Source: Thalassobium sp. R2A62 (lineage in GTDB: Bacteria > Pseudomonadota > Alphaproteobacteria > Rhodobacterales > Rhodobacteraceae). Taken from it: a DNA stretch of 64,000 nucleotides. Shown here one piece after another: positions 39,424-49,066 of the stretch (position 1 is the first letter of the stretch; each line of letters opens with the position of its first letter). The stretch is taken from positions 3,042,575 to 3,106,574 of the forward strand of contig NZ_GG697169.2 in assembly GCF_000161835.1 (NCBI RefSeq), read 5' to 3'. Under the pieces are notes generated by a model that saw only the letters and a list, made by a program, of their open reading frames with translations, did no database searches and had not been told where the DNA came from. The translations under genes and the position numbers were made by a program.

Positions 39424-39847
39424 GAGTAATAACTCGCAATGGATGAAACCTTACGAAGGAGTACCCGTTTAAGGCGGTCACTAAAACCCCAATCGGGTGG
39501 CAAAGCGTGGATCTGCAGCGAAAGTCCGTTCCTACTTGCCACGTGGCAAAATGACCGAAGTGGGTTGAACGGAAGCAATGGGCCGCATTCAACGACGGTC
39601 TTTTCGTGAATATGAATAGAGGATGAGAACGCCAAGCTGAAGCGTCTGCTGGCCGACACGATGCTCGACAATGTTGTGTTGAAGGATTTGCTGGGAAAGA
39701 ACTGACGACACCGAATGTGCGACAGGCTGCGGCACGCAAGGCAATGCGGGATTACGCATGCTTTGGGCCGTGAGTCACAGCCATAGTTTTTCTAGTTCCA
39801 ACTATTACGGACCGTGGAGTGCGCAAACGGCGATCGTGCGAATGATC
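39424..39847. other. Non-coding stretch with IS relic
   Basis: Between two minus-strand cargo genes. Its right half holds the IS3-family fragment listed separately; its left half has no gene I can support. Confidence 0.5.
39616..39774 (+). pseudogene. IS3-family transposase remnant (orfA end, orfB start)
   Basis: Codons from 39619 read EDENAKLKRLLADTMLDNVV then LKDLLGKN and a stop at 39703-39705, the leucine-zipper C-terminus of an IS3-type OrfA. In the same frame, TPNVRQAAARKAMRDYACF follows, resembling an OrfB N-terminus, and then a stop. No start, catalytic domain or terminal repeat remains, so this is a fragment. Confidence 0.7.
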
Positions 39848-41428
39848 CTAGACGATAAGTTGAACCAAGCCGGCGACGCTTGCGGCCACTACCCCGTCTT
39901 GGATTAGTTTCTCCTTTGCGGCAGTCGAGAGAGTTTCACCCTTCAACATAGACTTAGCATTCGTTGCAAGTGTTACCATTGCGGCAACAGCCATACTGTC
40001 AATAACACCGGCCTCGGTACCTTGGTCGAGCTTTTGTAGTGCCAAGGCGGTGTCATCTGTGATCTCAGCATTGGTGAAACCTGTGTCCCCCCAATCTGGT
40101 GATGCAGCCGCAACTTCACTGGTCGTCAGGACTTCGATGTTTTCGTATTTTTGGTTATGTTCACGTACATAAGACGCATAGTTTGTTGCCTTGAGCTGAA
40201 CCTCAGAAAAATCGCCTGTCACCGTATTGATAATTCGGACATCCGCTCCGGCGTGGTTCGTTTCATCGAAGAGCTCAACGATATATTCGTCCCCATCAAG
40301 GTTCTCGCGCTGCTGGAACGCAAGTTCATGGTAGATGCCTTTGACATTGTTCTTAAGCCCCGAAATTTGGTCTACGGATAACGATTGCACGTAGTCTGCC
40401 AACTCTGCTTCACTGGCATCGGTTAGTCTATTATTCGACCTACGCAACGCTTGAAGCACCAATTCCTCATCCTCGGAGAAAGCGGGCAAGGTATCTGACA
40501 TGAGTTTCATTATGGTCGCAGAAACCACACCGGTGACCAGCGGGGCTGTCGCAGTTGCCTTCATGCTGGCAGGCACCTTTTTACCTTCGAACGTTGATAA
40601 GGCGTCAAAAAACGCGACTAGGTCCACCTTGCGACCTTCAAGTTTCATGCGCGGGATGTCCGGCCAGTCAGTGACTTTGGCTATGCAGATATCCAGCTGT
40701 TCGAGCACGTCATTCCTCAGGTGCTGTTGCAAGGTTTTAGCTGTGATCGGGTCCAAGACAGCATTTTGAGCGGTGCGTTCACGAAATGCGGTTGCCAGCA
40801 TCAAACAGGTTTCAACAAATCGCATCTCCTGCGCATCTAAGGACTTTTTCTTGCGTCGTTTGCCTGTCCATTTGTTGATCAGTTTGCGAGATCCGAAGTA
40901 TGCTAAAGCACCACCCGCCGCCGCCGCACCCAAAACAATCCATCCGCCTGTCGCAACGCTTCCACCAATCCATGCCAATGCGGCACTATTGAACGCAGCA
41001 CCCGAAAGCGAAGAGATTACTGTTCCTGTACTGGCTGTTCCAAGAATGGAAGCGATGGAAAATAAACCAGCAGTCGTACCCGCTGCAGCAAGCTTTACAG
41101 AAAGGGCTCTGACGATCCTTGCCGAAGTCCCCTGTTTCTCGATGAGTAATGCATCGACAAGATTTTCTAAGGCCATCGCGCCTTTTTCGTAAAAGTTTTC
41201 CCGAGTATAGTCAGCGTGCCTCAGTTCAAACTCTGCATATTTTACGACAGCATGATCTTTGACGGCTTTGCCGCCTTTTGCAGCCAATTTTCCCGTTTTT
41301 CGTCCTACGGGTTTGGCGATCGCCCAACCTGTTTTTCCAGCAGTTTTTGTCAAAAATAACGCGGAGCGTCCTGTGGCCTTTGCTGCCCTTACAGACATCG
41401 AAGGTGTCTCAATTTTTTTCTTAACCAA
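39848..41428 (-). CDS. Membrane protein with candidate PD-(D/E)xK nuclease domain
   Basis: About 526 residues from TTG 41428 (ATG at residue 11 is an alternative). A basic N-terminus rich in K/R (GKTGWAIAKPVGRKTGKLAAKGGK) precedes Gly/Ala-rich hydrophobic stretches at 112-147 and 149-178 that predict a membrane hairpin, then a basic RRKKK. The segment 365-440 has E368 in HELAFQ, D396 in GADVRI and Q411-L-K413 in EVQLKAT, the spacing of a PD-(D/E)xK fold with a QxK variant. It lies 20 bp behind hsdR on the same strand, so it is the fourth gene of the hsd operon. I do not recognise the family; a membrane-bound nuclease defence effector is inferred. Confidence 0.6.
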   Translation of the reverse strand: MVKKKIETPSMSVRAAKATGRSALFLTKTAGKTGWAIAKPVGRKTGKLAAKGGKAVKDHAVVKYAEFELRHADYTRENFYEKGAMALENLVDALLIEKQGTSARIVRALSVKLAAAGTTAGLFSIASILGTASTGTVISSLSGAAFNSAALAWIGGSVATGGWIVLGAAAAGGALAYFGSRKLINKWTGKRRKKKSLDAQEMRFVETCLMLATAFRERTAQNAVLDPITAKTLQQHLRNDVLEQLDICIAKVTDWPDIPRMKLEGRKVDLVAFFDALSTFEGKKVPASMKATATAPLVTGVVSATIMKLMSDTLPAFSEDEELVLQALRRSNNRLTDASEAELADYVQSLSVDQISGLKNNVKGIYHELAFQQRENLDGDEYIVELFDETNHAGADVRIINTVTGDFSEVQLKATNYASYVREHNQKYENIEVLTTSEVAAASPDWGDTGFTNAEITDDTALALQKLDQGTEAGVIDSMAVAAMVTLATNAKSMLKGETLSTAAKEKLIQDGVVAASVAGLVQLIV

Positions 41429-41448
41429 AATTACTAATTCCTAAATAC

Positions 41449-44400
41449 TTATGCTGCTGCGGAGTCATTCAGTGTTCTGACAATCTCCACAATTGTTTTG
41501 GCCTGTTCGCGGTTAAAGACGCCTGCAATCCCCTGGTCGTCTATATCTGTGAATGGGCTTTCGTAGAACGCGGCGGGTTCAACAATGCCGCCTTCCGTTA
41601 AGCTGTCGATAATGAGGTCAAGGAATTCGGTTTGGTCTGCACTAAGACGATGGAGCGATGTAAACCCGCCAAACGCGTCTTTCGCGGCCGCGCGATCTAG
41701 GCCAATTAACGACCTTAAGAAAGGTCCTAAGCCACCATCATCATCCAAGTTCTTCAATGTCTCTTGGTCAGTAACCCCTTCGCTTACAAGGATCGCTGAG
41801 AGTTCGTCTAAGTCCTGCTTTGTCAGTTGTTGTCCGAACTTAACCTTATTCAAGGTGATGTGGTCGCGATGTTCCTCAACAAACTTGCGAACTTTCATTT
41901 TGAAGCGGGCCTTATCCACGCCACTGCCAATATCCGGCATGACAATATCCGCACTTTCACCAATTTCGTCGATGAAGTCTGTAATGACTATTTTCCGCTC
42001 TTTTGGTTTTATGAGTTCGGCCAAACCACGAAGATGCCTGCGCACGTTCTCCAAAATCTCAACCGTGACGTCCTCCCAGAAAATGTCTGTCTGAAGTTCC
42101 AAGATTAGTTCAAGTTCATTTGCCACCAAGGGCACGTTCTCGAGTTCTTCTAGGGAAGATGCGAAACGAATGATGCGTTGTTGTAGGGAACTAAAACCGC
42201 CATCGTTTTGCAGCAGCCGCAGCTGGGCATTCAAGCAAAGCAAGTCGAATTGTTTTGCAGGTAGAGCACCATCTTCAAAAGCACTTGGAAGGCCCGCAAC
42301 ATCGTCGGTCAACGCCATGCGTGCTTCTAAAGTTAAATCTGACCAGCTGTCAGGTTTTTGGAACCTCTCGACGCTACGCCGCTTTGCTCGGACAATGAAA
42401 TTATCAAGAGGCATGCCGTTCACTTCATCCTGAAGCCGTTGCTTGACTGAACGCACCAGATCTTCGTGTGGGTTGTCATCTTCTTGGGCCGCATCGAGCA
42501 GCTCTACCCGTGTCGCGAAAAGACGTTCACCCATCGGTTTGGTCCCAACGCCGTCCGTGAAGTTTGGGTTCTCACTGAAGAATTCCAAATTTTGGCAGAA
42601 ATCGAAGATGACAAATTCGTCCTTATCTTCATCTGGGCCAAACAGATTAGGGCACAATCGAGTTCCACGCCCGACCATCTGCCAGAATTTCGTTTTTGAA
42701 CGCACAACTTTGAAAAAGACCAGGTTCACAACTTCAGGAACATCGATACCGGTATCGAGCATGTCGACGGAAACGGCGATGTGCGGAGCCTTATCCTTTT
42801 CAGAAAAGTCATCGATTAGCGATTGCGTGTATGTCACGCTATAGTCGATAAGCTTGGCGAATTCGCCTTTGTAGTGCGGGTAGTTGGCATTAAATCGATC
42901 AATGATGAATTGAGCGTGCTTGTTACCCTTCGCAAAGATGATGGTCTTGCCAAGGCGATCTCCACCGTCAACTTTGATGCCGTTGCGCATCAAATGCTCA
43001 AGGACCTTGTCTACTGTATCCTCGTTAAAGAGCCACTTGTTAAGCTCTCCGCTTTCAACCCGATCTGGAACGTTGCCCTCTTCATCCCATTCTAGGGCAT
43101 CCCATTCTTCCTGCTCGTCATCTGAAAGCTGATCATAAGCGATCCCCTCTCGTTGAAACTTCAGAGGGACAGAAATGGTCTTCGGCGGCACAAGAAAGCC
43201 ATCACTGACGGCATCATCTAGGTCATAAGAGTCCGTCGGAATGCCTTTTTCCAAGCCAAACAATGAATAGGTATCTTTGTCGATTTCTTCACGTGGGGTG
43301 GCGGTCAAGCCAACCAGAAGGCAATCGAAATACTCAAAAATGGCGCGGTACTTACGATAAACGGAACGGTGGGCTTCATCGATGACGATCATGTCGAAGT
43401 GGCCGGGGCCAAATTGCTTTTGGCCGCCCTTCATCTGTTCGATCAACCCCATCATTGTTGGATAGGTCGACATACAGACACGCGCGCCGGAATGGTCGTT
43501 TTTCTTGGGGTCGTGACGTTCCAAAAGGTTGGCGCTTGGGGTCGCTGACAAATGTGTCTTGAACGCACCGTGGGCCTGTTTCACCAAGGCGATCCTGTCA
43601 GCCAAGAACAGCACGCGTTTCACACGGTTGGCGCGCATCAACTGGTCGATCAGTGCAATCACCGTACGGGTTTTGCCGCTGCCGGTGGCCATGACCAAAA
43701 GCGCCTTGCGTTGGGCATGTTTTTCAAACGCCTCACCCACACGGCGGATGGCGCGTTGTTGGTAGAAACGTCCGGCGATGTCTTCGTCGATTTTGACATC
43801 ATCTAGTGGTTTCACATTGCCGCGCCGTTGATGCAGCAACTCCAACTCGGCCTTCTTCAAAAAGCCGGAGACCGGGCGCGGCGGATATTGCGCGTCATCC
43901 CACAACCAATGTTCATAGCCGTTGGTCGTGAACATCACAGGGCGGCGGCCATATTGGGCCTCTAGGCAGTCGGCATAAAGCTTGGCTTGCTGCTGGCCTG
44001 TGCGGCTGTCTTTCTTGGTGCGTTTGGCCTCGATCACGGCCAGTGGTTTGCCATCATCGCCCCACAGCACATAATCGACAAATCCGTCACCGCTTTGGTT
44101 GGGCATGCCCTTGACCGGAAATTCGCGATCACGGGTTTGGTCGAGTGGCCAACCCGCCTCGTGTAGCAGCAGATCAATGAACGCATCGCGGGTTTCGGCC
44201 TCGCCATAGTCGTGATCGTCTGGGATGGCTTGGTTGGCGTTCTTGGTCGCGGCCACTTCGGCCCGCAATTGCGCAAGCTCAGCCTCAACCGCCTTTAACC
44301 CGTCCTCGGATGACTTGCGGGCCTCCTCGGCGTCTGCCGCGCGTTTGTTGGCGGCTTTGACGTCGGCCTCGATGTTTTGGATCTGCGCTACGGTGCTGGC

Positions 44401-44844
44401 CGAGATGGTCAGGGATTTTTCCAGCTTGGCCAGATCAAACGTCAACGCAGGGTCGGGCTTGGGGCCTGTCGCGTAGGTGCGGGCGATCCAGTAGCAGACG
44501 TGGAACAGCTCGCGCACCGTGGCGGCGGCGTCTTTGGCGGTGAGGGGCTTGCCGCTGTCATGGGCGGCGCGGTTGCCCTGATCCTTGATGTATTTCGCCT
44601 TGGTGGTGATGGCGGGGCCGGTCAGGGCGGTTAGGCTGGGTTCTGCGATCAACGCGGCCAAGGTTTGATCATAGGGGTTACGCAAACTGCGGTCGCGGCG
44701 GTAGAGCCATTTGACGGCGGTTTCCAACGTCAACCGCGCCCAGAAACACGCGCCACGCGGATCGGACAAGGCCAGCTTTTCCGCCTTTTCGGCGTGCTGT
44801 TTCAGGTCGGGGAAATCGGTAGTGAGAAAGGCAAATTGGGTCAT
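41449..44844 (-). CDS. hsdR: Type I restriction enzyme, R subunit
   Basis: A 1131-residue motor-nuclease. It has an N-terminal DUF4145-like helical domain (ACFWARLTLETAVKWLYRR), a coiled coil around 150-200, a restriction nuclease core with D257 and E272-A-K274, helicase Walker A ATGSGKT at 386-392, DEAH at 489-492, the QMVGRGTRL motif VI, and an EcoEI-type C-terminal domain. ATG 44844 is preferred because AGGA precedes it; a longer frame adds 17 residues. It follows hsdS by about 70 bp. It cuts unmodified DNA after ATP-driven translocation. The gene appears intact. Confidence 0.95.
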   Translation of the reverse strand: MTQFAFLTTDFPDLKQHAEKAEKLALSDPRGACFWARLTLETAVKWLYRRDRSLRNPYDQTLAALIAEPSLTALTGPAITTKAKYIKDQGNRAAHDSGKPLTAKDAAATVRELFHVCYWIARTYATGPKPDPALTFDLAKLEKSLTISASTVAQIQNIEADVKAANKRAADAEEARKSSEDGLKAVEAELAQLRAEVAATKNANQAIPDDHDYGEAETRDAFIDLLLHEAGWPLDQTRDREFPVKGMPNQSGDGFVDYVLWGDDGKPLAVIEAKRTKKDSRTGQQQAKLYADCLEAQYGRRPVMFTTNGYEHWLWDDAQYPPRPVSGFLKKAELELLHQRRGNVKPLDDVKIDEDIAGRFYQQRAIRRVGEAFEKHAQRKALLVMATGSGKTRTVIALIDQLMRANRVKRVLFLADRIALVKQAHGAFKTHLSATPSANLLERHDPKKNDHSGARVCMSTYPTMMGLIEQMKGGQKQFGPGHFDMIVIDEAHRSVYRKYRAIFEYFDCLLVGLTATPREEIDKDTYSLFGLEKGIPTDSYDLDDAVSDGFLVPPKTISVPLKFQREGIAYDQLSDDEQEEWDALEWDEEGNVPDRVESGELNKWLFNEDTVDKVLEHLMRNGIKVDGGDRLGKTIIFAKGNKHAQFIIDRFNANYPHYKGEFAKLIDYSVTYTQSLIDDFSEKDKAPHIAVSVDMLDTGIDVPEVVNLVFFKVVRSKTKFWQMVGRGTRLCPNLFGPDEDKDEFVIFDFCQNLEFFSENPNFTDGVGTKPMGERLFATRVELLDAAQEDDNPHEDLVRSVKQRLQDEVNGMPLDNFIVRAKRRSVERFQKPDSWSDLTLEARMALTDDVAGLPSAFEDGALPAKQFDLLCLNAQLRLLQNDGGFSSLQQRIIRFASSLEELENVPLVANELELILELQTDIFWEDVTVEILENVRRHLRGLAELIKPKERKIVITDFIDEIGESADIVMPDIGSGVDKARFKMKVRKFVEEHRDHITLNKVKFGQQLTKQDLDELSAILVSEGVTDQETLKNLDDDGGLGPFLRSLIGLDRAAAKDAFGGFTSLHRLSADQTEFLDLIIDSLTEGGIVEPAAFYESPFTDIDDQGIAGVFNREQAKTIVEIVRTLNDSAAA

Positions 44845-44913
44845 AAATAATTCCTGTATGCGCAGGAGGTTAGACGGGCGCGTGCCGCTTCTCAACCTTT
44901 GAGTGTGACGGGA

Positions 44914-46056
44914 TCAAAGTTCCCCCCGAAACGCGCGGTGTTGGAGGGAGGCGAAGAGGGTTTCTTGGGTTGTTACGAGATTGCAGAGTTTTGATTTTTG
45001 TTTTTTTATTTCGCTGATCAGGCCTTCGAATGCCTCTTGCTGCTCTTTCGGAGGTAAAGGGAACTGAAGTTTTCTTAAGTCGCCCAAAGATACGAATTTC
45101 TGAGTTCCCCCACGTCCTTGAGTTTTGACAATGCGCTCCAAATAAACTCCAGACAACAACGTTTGAATAAAAGAGGCCTTAGGCGATCCTTCGACAAATT
45201 TGATCAACGCAACATTTTTGATTGCGAAGGCAGCTTCTTCTTCGATAACCACTGGAGAACCAATCGTTCCGATCATAGGCATTACGATGTCTCCCAAGTC
45301 CACTTTAGAACGTTTGTTGATCTTGAAGTAGTCTTCTTCAGAAATCGATTTGGCACCATCAAACGATAGCACCCCAGTCGAAAAGTTCTTTGATGTTAGT
45401 AGAGGGTAGCCTGTCTCGACATACTTAGGTGAGTCGTGTGTTCCATCTCGAACATCGCAGACCTCGCCAAGAGTAGCCAAGGAAAAGTTATGAGTGGGAT
45501 CCCCAAACATCTCATGAAAGATCGCTTGTCCGAGGGTGTTCAACCTGTCGAGGGCGCGGGTGCGGAGGCGGCGGAGCGCGTCCGCTTGATCCAATATCCC
45601 CGCAATCCGCTTCTGCTCCTCCAACGGCGGGAGGGGGATTTTGATGCGCTCAAGGTCGGCCTTATTAAACCCCGCCTGTGCAGCGCGACCACCAAGATTG
45701 AGGATGAAGCTTTGAAATGCATTCGCGCGAAGAAAATGTGCGAAGTATGCTCTATCCAACCGTTCCAAATCGGGAATGGTCTTGACCAGCGCGACATTGT
45801 AAGCACCTTCAAGGCCGGACAGAATTTTTCCGAGTGAGGCCCCATACCGCGCAATCATAATGTCGTTTTTACTGCATTTTTTTAACGTCTGTTTGTCAGG
45901 AACAAACACTGCCTTCTTGTCGGTCTTAAAGTCTTGGATTTGCAGGAGACGGACGTAGCCGTCTGTTGGCTCGTCGATAAAGGTGCTTTTGGGTGGCTGC
46001 GTTCCTCCTTGGATATCGCAAACCTCCAGAAATGGCGCAAAATGGGCTGGCGTCAT
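44914..46056 (-). CDS. hsdS: Type I restriction-modification specificity subunit
   Basis: A 380-residue S subunit with two target-recognition domains: residues about 5-150 end in IPLPPLEEQKRIAGILDQADAL, and about 190-345 end in FPLPPKEQQEAFEGLI. Each is followed by a helical spacer that sets the gap in the bipartite target. It overlaps hsdM by 4 bp (ATGA). The target sequence cannot be read from the protein. Confidence 0.93.
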   Translation of the reverse strand: MTPAHFAPFLEVCDIQGGTQPPKSTFIDEPTDGYVRLLQIQDFKTDKKAVFVPDKQTLKKCSKNDIMIARYGASLGKILSGLEGAYNVALVKTIPDLERLDRAYFAHFLRANAFQSFILNLGGRAAQAGFNKADLERIKIPLPPLEEQKRIAGILDQADALRRLRTRALDRLNTLGQAIFHEMFGDPTHNFSLATLGEVCDVRDGTHDSPKYVETGYPLLTSKNFSTGVLSFDGAKSISEEDYFKINKRSKVDLGDIVMPMIGTIGSPVVIEEEAAFAIKNVALIKFVEGSPKASFIQTLLSGVYLERIVKTQGRGGTQKFVSLGDLRKLQFPLPPKEQQEAFEGLISEIKKQKSKLCNLVTTQETLFASLQHRAFRGEL

Positions 46057-47591
46057 CCCAACATCCCCTCAAGCGTATCCAAGCCTTCGGCAATCTCGGC
46101 CTCAAGTTTACGCAGTTCGGCGATGATGTCGGCGGGGGCGTCATGATGCACCTCTTCGTGCTCGATCTCTTTGTAGCGGTTCAGGGACAGGTCCCATGAT
46201 CCGGTGGCGATGATCTCGGATGCGGGCACCATAAAGCTTTGGGCAGTGCGGGGGCGCTCTGCCTCAACTTCCAACGCCTGCCAGCGTGTCAGAATGTCGG
46301 GCAGGTTGTTTTTGGCGTGCTCGTCTTCGCTCAGCGCGATCTTTGGCGTTGGGCCAAGTTTGGCGTCATCCAGCAATGGCGTGCGTTTGTCATCAAGGCT
46401 TTGCCCGTCCGCCTCCATATCATAGAACCATACGTCGTCGGTGCCGCCGACGCCGGTTTTGGTGAACACCACGATGGCGCAGGACACACCGGCATAGGGG
46501 CGGAACACGCCCGAGGGCATTTTGATGATCGCATCCAGTTTGTGATCCTCGACCAGCATTTTGCGGATGTCTTTGTGCGCCTTGGAGGATCCAAACAGCA
46601 CCCCGTCCGGCACAACCACCGCCGCGCGTCCGCCTGTGCGCATCAGCCGCAAGAACAGCGCCATGAACAGGAGTTCGGTCTTTTTGGTTTTGACCATCTT
46701 GAGCAGGTCTTTGGACGTCGTGTCGTAATCCAGTGAGCCGGCAAAGGGCGGGTTGGCAAGGATCAGGGAATAGCGTCCCTCATCCGCGCCGTGTTCCTCG
46801 GCAAGGCTATCGCGGTAAGCCACATCAGGGTTTTCCACGCCGTGCAGTGTCATGTTCATCGCGCCGATCCGCAGCATGGTGCTGTCGAAGTCAAAGCCGT
46901 GGAACATATCGTTATGGAAATGCGCGCGTTGGTCTTTGTCGCGCAGCATCTTTGGGTGGTGGTCTCGCAGGTATTCCCCCGACTGGACCAGAAACCCGCA
47001 GGTGCCCGCGGCCGGATCGCAGATGGTATCCTGCGGTGTCGGCGCCATGAGGTTGACCATCAGGTTGATGATATGGCGCGGGGTGCGGAACTGGCCGTTT
47101 TGACCGGCGCTGGCGATCTTGCCGAGCATGTATTCAAACACGTCGCCCTTGGTGTCGCGGTCCTCCATCGGGATATCGTCAAGCAATTGCACGACCTTGG
47201 CCAGAAGGTTTGGATTGGAGAAGCCAAGCCGCGCGTCTTTCATGTGGGTGCCGTAGGACGATCCTTCCTCGCCCATCTGGCGCAAGAATGGGAAGACGTG
47301 TTCATCGACAATGCGCATCATCTCGCGGGCTTCGAAGTTCTTGAAGCGGGACCAGCGCAGATTGTCGTAAGGCTCGCCTTTGTCGTCGCTACCTTCGGGA
47401 AAGATGTTGCGTTGCATCGGTATGCCGAGGTCTTCGGATTTGCGTTCTTCGACAGTGTGCAGATCGTCAAGGCGTTTGATGAATAGTAGGAAGGTGAGCT
47501 GTTCGATAACGGATAGCGGGTTGGACACGCCACCCGACCAGAAGGCGTTCCAGATTTGGTCGATTTGTGTGCGAACGGTGCCGGTAATCAT
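46053..47591 (-). CDS. hsdM: Type I restriction-modification DNA methyltransferase subunit
   Basis: A 512-residue N6-adenine methyltransferase. The N-terminal HsdM domain (FWSGGVSNPLSVIEQLTFLLFIKRLDD) is followed by the SAM motif DPAAGTCGF at 192-200 and the catalytic NPPF at 280-283. It heads hsdM-hsdS-hsdR-membrane protein on the minus strand. Length and motifs are complete, so host protection is expected to work. Confidence 0.96.
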   Translation of the reverse strand: MITGTVRTQIDQIWNAFWSGGVSNPLSVIEQLTFLLFIKRLDDLHTVEERKSEDLGIPMQRNIFPEGSDDKGEPYDNLRWSRFKNFEAREMMRIVDEHVFPFLRQMGEEGSSYGTHMKDARLGFSNPNLLAKVVQLLDDIPMEDRDTKGDVFEYMLGKIASAGQNGQFRTPRHIINLMVNLMAPTPQDTICDPAAGTCGFLVQSGEYLRDHHPKMLRDKDQRAHFHNDMFHGFDFDSTMLRIGAMNMTLHGVENPDVAYRDSLAEEHGADEGRYSLILANPPFAGSLDYDTTSKDLLKMVKTKKTELLFMALFLRLMRTGGRAAVVVPDGVLFGSSKAHKDIRKMLVEDHKLDAIIKMPSGVFRPYAGVSCAIVVFTKTGVGGTDDVWFYDMEADGQSLDDKRTPLLDDAKLGPTPKIALSEDEHAKNNLPDILTRWQALEVEAERPRTAQSFMVPASEIIATGSWDLSLNRYKEIEHEEVHHDAPADIIAELRKLEAEIAEGLDTLEGMLG

Positions 47592-47780
47592 ATGCTCTGC
47601 CTCTTATTGTTAGGCTGACGTTATCTGTGGGGTGGTTGGGCTGCAATTCGGTTTAATGGGTGCTGTGACGGTTCGATTGTGCCTGCTTAGAAAGTTCTAG
47701 GAAGGCGACGAAATTCCTTGATGCTTAGTCGCGCCATCAAGTCGCCGTTTTTTGCCGCCAGGCCGAAACATCGAAATTTT

Positions 47781-47838
47781 GTAAAGTACACTTATCATTT
47801 TTGGGGGGACATACCCCGGGGTGATAAGTGCGCTTTAC
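47781..47838. repeat. 17-bp-arm inverted repeat
   Basis: GTAAAGTACACTTATCA (47781-47797) and TGATAAGTGCGCTTTAC (47822-47838) match at 15 of 17 positions or better, with a 24-nt spacer that itself contains runs of G and CCCCGGGG. It lies about 190 bp upstream of hsdM. It could be an operator, a recombination site or a MITE-like relic. Confidence 0.75.
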
Positions 47839-47979
47839 ATTTCACGGTGTCATATATGAGCTGTATCTCCCCAAACGTATGCCAAATCTCCAAAAGGGGC
47901 TACACTCGGAGGAGGTAAAAAACGCAACGCTTTGTGTCGGTTTTGAGGTCAGACTGCTAGGCTGCCTGCAAAGAGAAGG

Positions 47980-48150
47980 CGCGTGATGCCAATTTTGCCT
48001 GATCCGATATGATATGTCTTGAAGCAACTGGGTGTTGACCGCAAACAGCGGGAAAAGGTTCGCCGGCGCAACTGCAAAGCCGTTGCATAGTCCAGTAGCT
48101 TCCAAATCTCACGTCAGCAAAGTCAAATTTAGAAAAGCTTATGAAGCCGG
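47980..48150 (+). pseudogene. Fossil of a second Lon-like AAA+ ATPase gene
   Basis: Translation in shifting frames recovers DMS-stop-SNWVLTANS, LQSRCIV and LPNLT, which line up in order with DMSWANWVLTANS, LQSRCVV and LPDLT of the intact ATPase (residues about 270-302 of the gene at 35906). DNA matches include caactgggtg-ttgaccgc and gcaaagccgttgc. Stops and a frameshift break it, and divergence shows it is an old relative rather than a recent copy. Confidence 0.75.
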
Positions 48151-48497
48151 CCCGTTGATAGCTTGCGGCCAACGTTTCAAGGTTCGTTGAGAAATTAATT
48201 TTCCGAAGAAATTTACCCGAATTCGCTTTCTAGTCCGAGCCGAGATGTTCTCCCTATCGGTGACATCGTTGGTCGAGCACACTCTCCCAATCCGATAGGG
48301 AGGCGTTTACTCAGCTGATCAATAGGCCGCAATTCCCAATCAAAATGTTGTGCCAACCTGTGTCGAACACGCCACGGTAGAGTGGCAGGCGGCAAAACGG
48401 TTGCGCGGATTCCCTTGTTACTCGGCGATCGTTCCTCCAAATCTTATCCCATGACAAACACAGCACATCATATCACTTCACGGCTCATACGAATAAC

Positions 48498-48755
48498 CTA
48501 ACCAGGTAATTTCGACGCATATTCTAGTGCGCCGGTTTCGTAAGAACTGTCCGAAAGCGATACTCGTGTTTTTTTCATTCTCATCATATCGATGGCCATC
48601 AATACGTGGTCAGTCTGCCTAAACTTCGCATCACTCCTTCGGTTGGCGGCGACGAATCGGAGCCCGACTGGCCCTGGATTCTGAGCGAAACCGAGAATGC
48701 CTGTTTGAGAAAAATTCTTGTGCGATTTTGGATGAGGGTTTTTCGCAAGCGGCAA
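48498..48755 (-). pseudogene. Unrecognised 85-codon frame, possible gene remnant
   Basis: The C-terminal 60 residues (GPVGLRFVAANRRSDAKF, HVLMAIDMMRMKKTRVSL, YETGALEYASKLPG) look protein-like, with no low complexity, but I recognise no family and no ribosome site precedes the ATG. It may be the tail of a lost gene. Confidence 0.3.
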
Positions 48756-49066
48756 TCCGAACTGACGGGGTCGCCGGGGTCATAGATTTAGAAGTCTAAG
48801 ATCCATAACCACAACCTATTGCGAGAATTCGCATGCGAAAATGGAACTCGTGAGCATCGTGTAGAGTGTTGAATTTAAAAGTAAAAATAGTTCACTAAGC
48901 ATCGTTCGCACGCTATCGTTAACGCAACTTCTTGGTATGAGCCGAAACAACAAAAAGGAACGAATATGACCGAGCCCTAAAAAAGAAAAACGCGGCCTAC
49001 ATAAGCAAACCGCGACAATTCCTGAAAGACCGAAGCCTTCCTCTAAGCAAGGATTAGGTACCACGT

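Larger units (their letters stand above)
47592..49066. other. Decayed 1.5-kb stretch between hsdM and the transposition genes
   Basis: No gene of normal length is seen. It contains the palindrome at 47781-47838, the ATPase fossil at 47980-48150 and an unrecognised 85-codon minus-strand frame at 48498-48755. A strong ribosome site AAGGA stands before an ATG at 48966 whose frame stops after four codons. The hsd promoter (minus) should lie at its left edge. Confidence 0.6.

Noticed and set aside
47718-47918. Plus-strand frame of 66 codons
   Set aside because: It runs straight through the 47781-47838 palindrome and has no ribosome site or protein-like composition.
48816-49064. Minus-strand frame of 82 codons
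   Set aside because: It is antisense to the probable tnsA leader and has no recognisable features.
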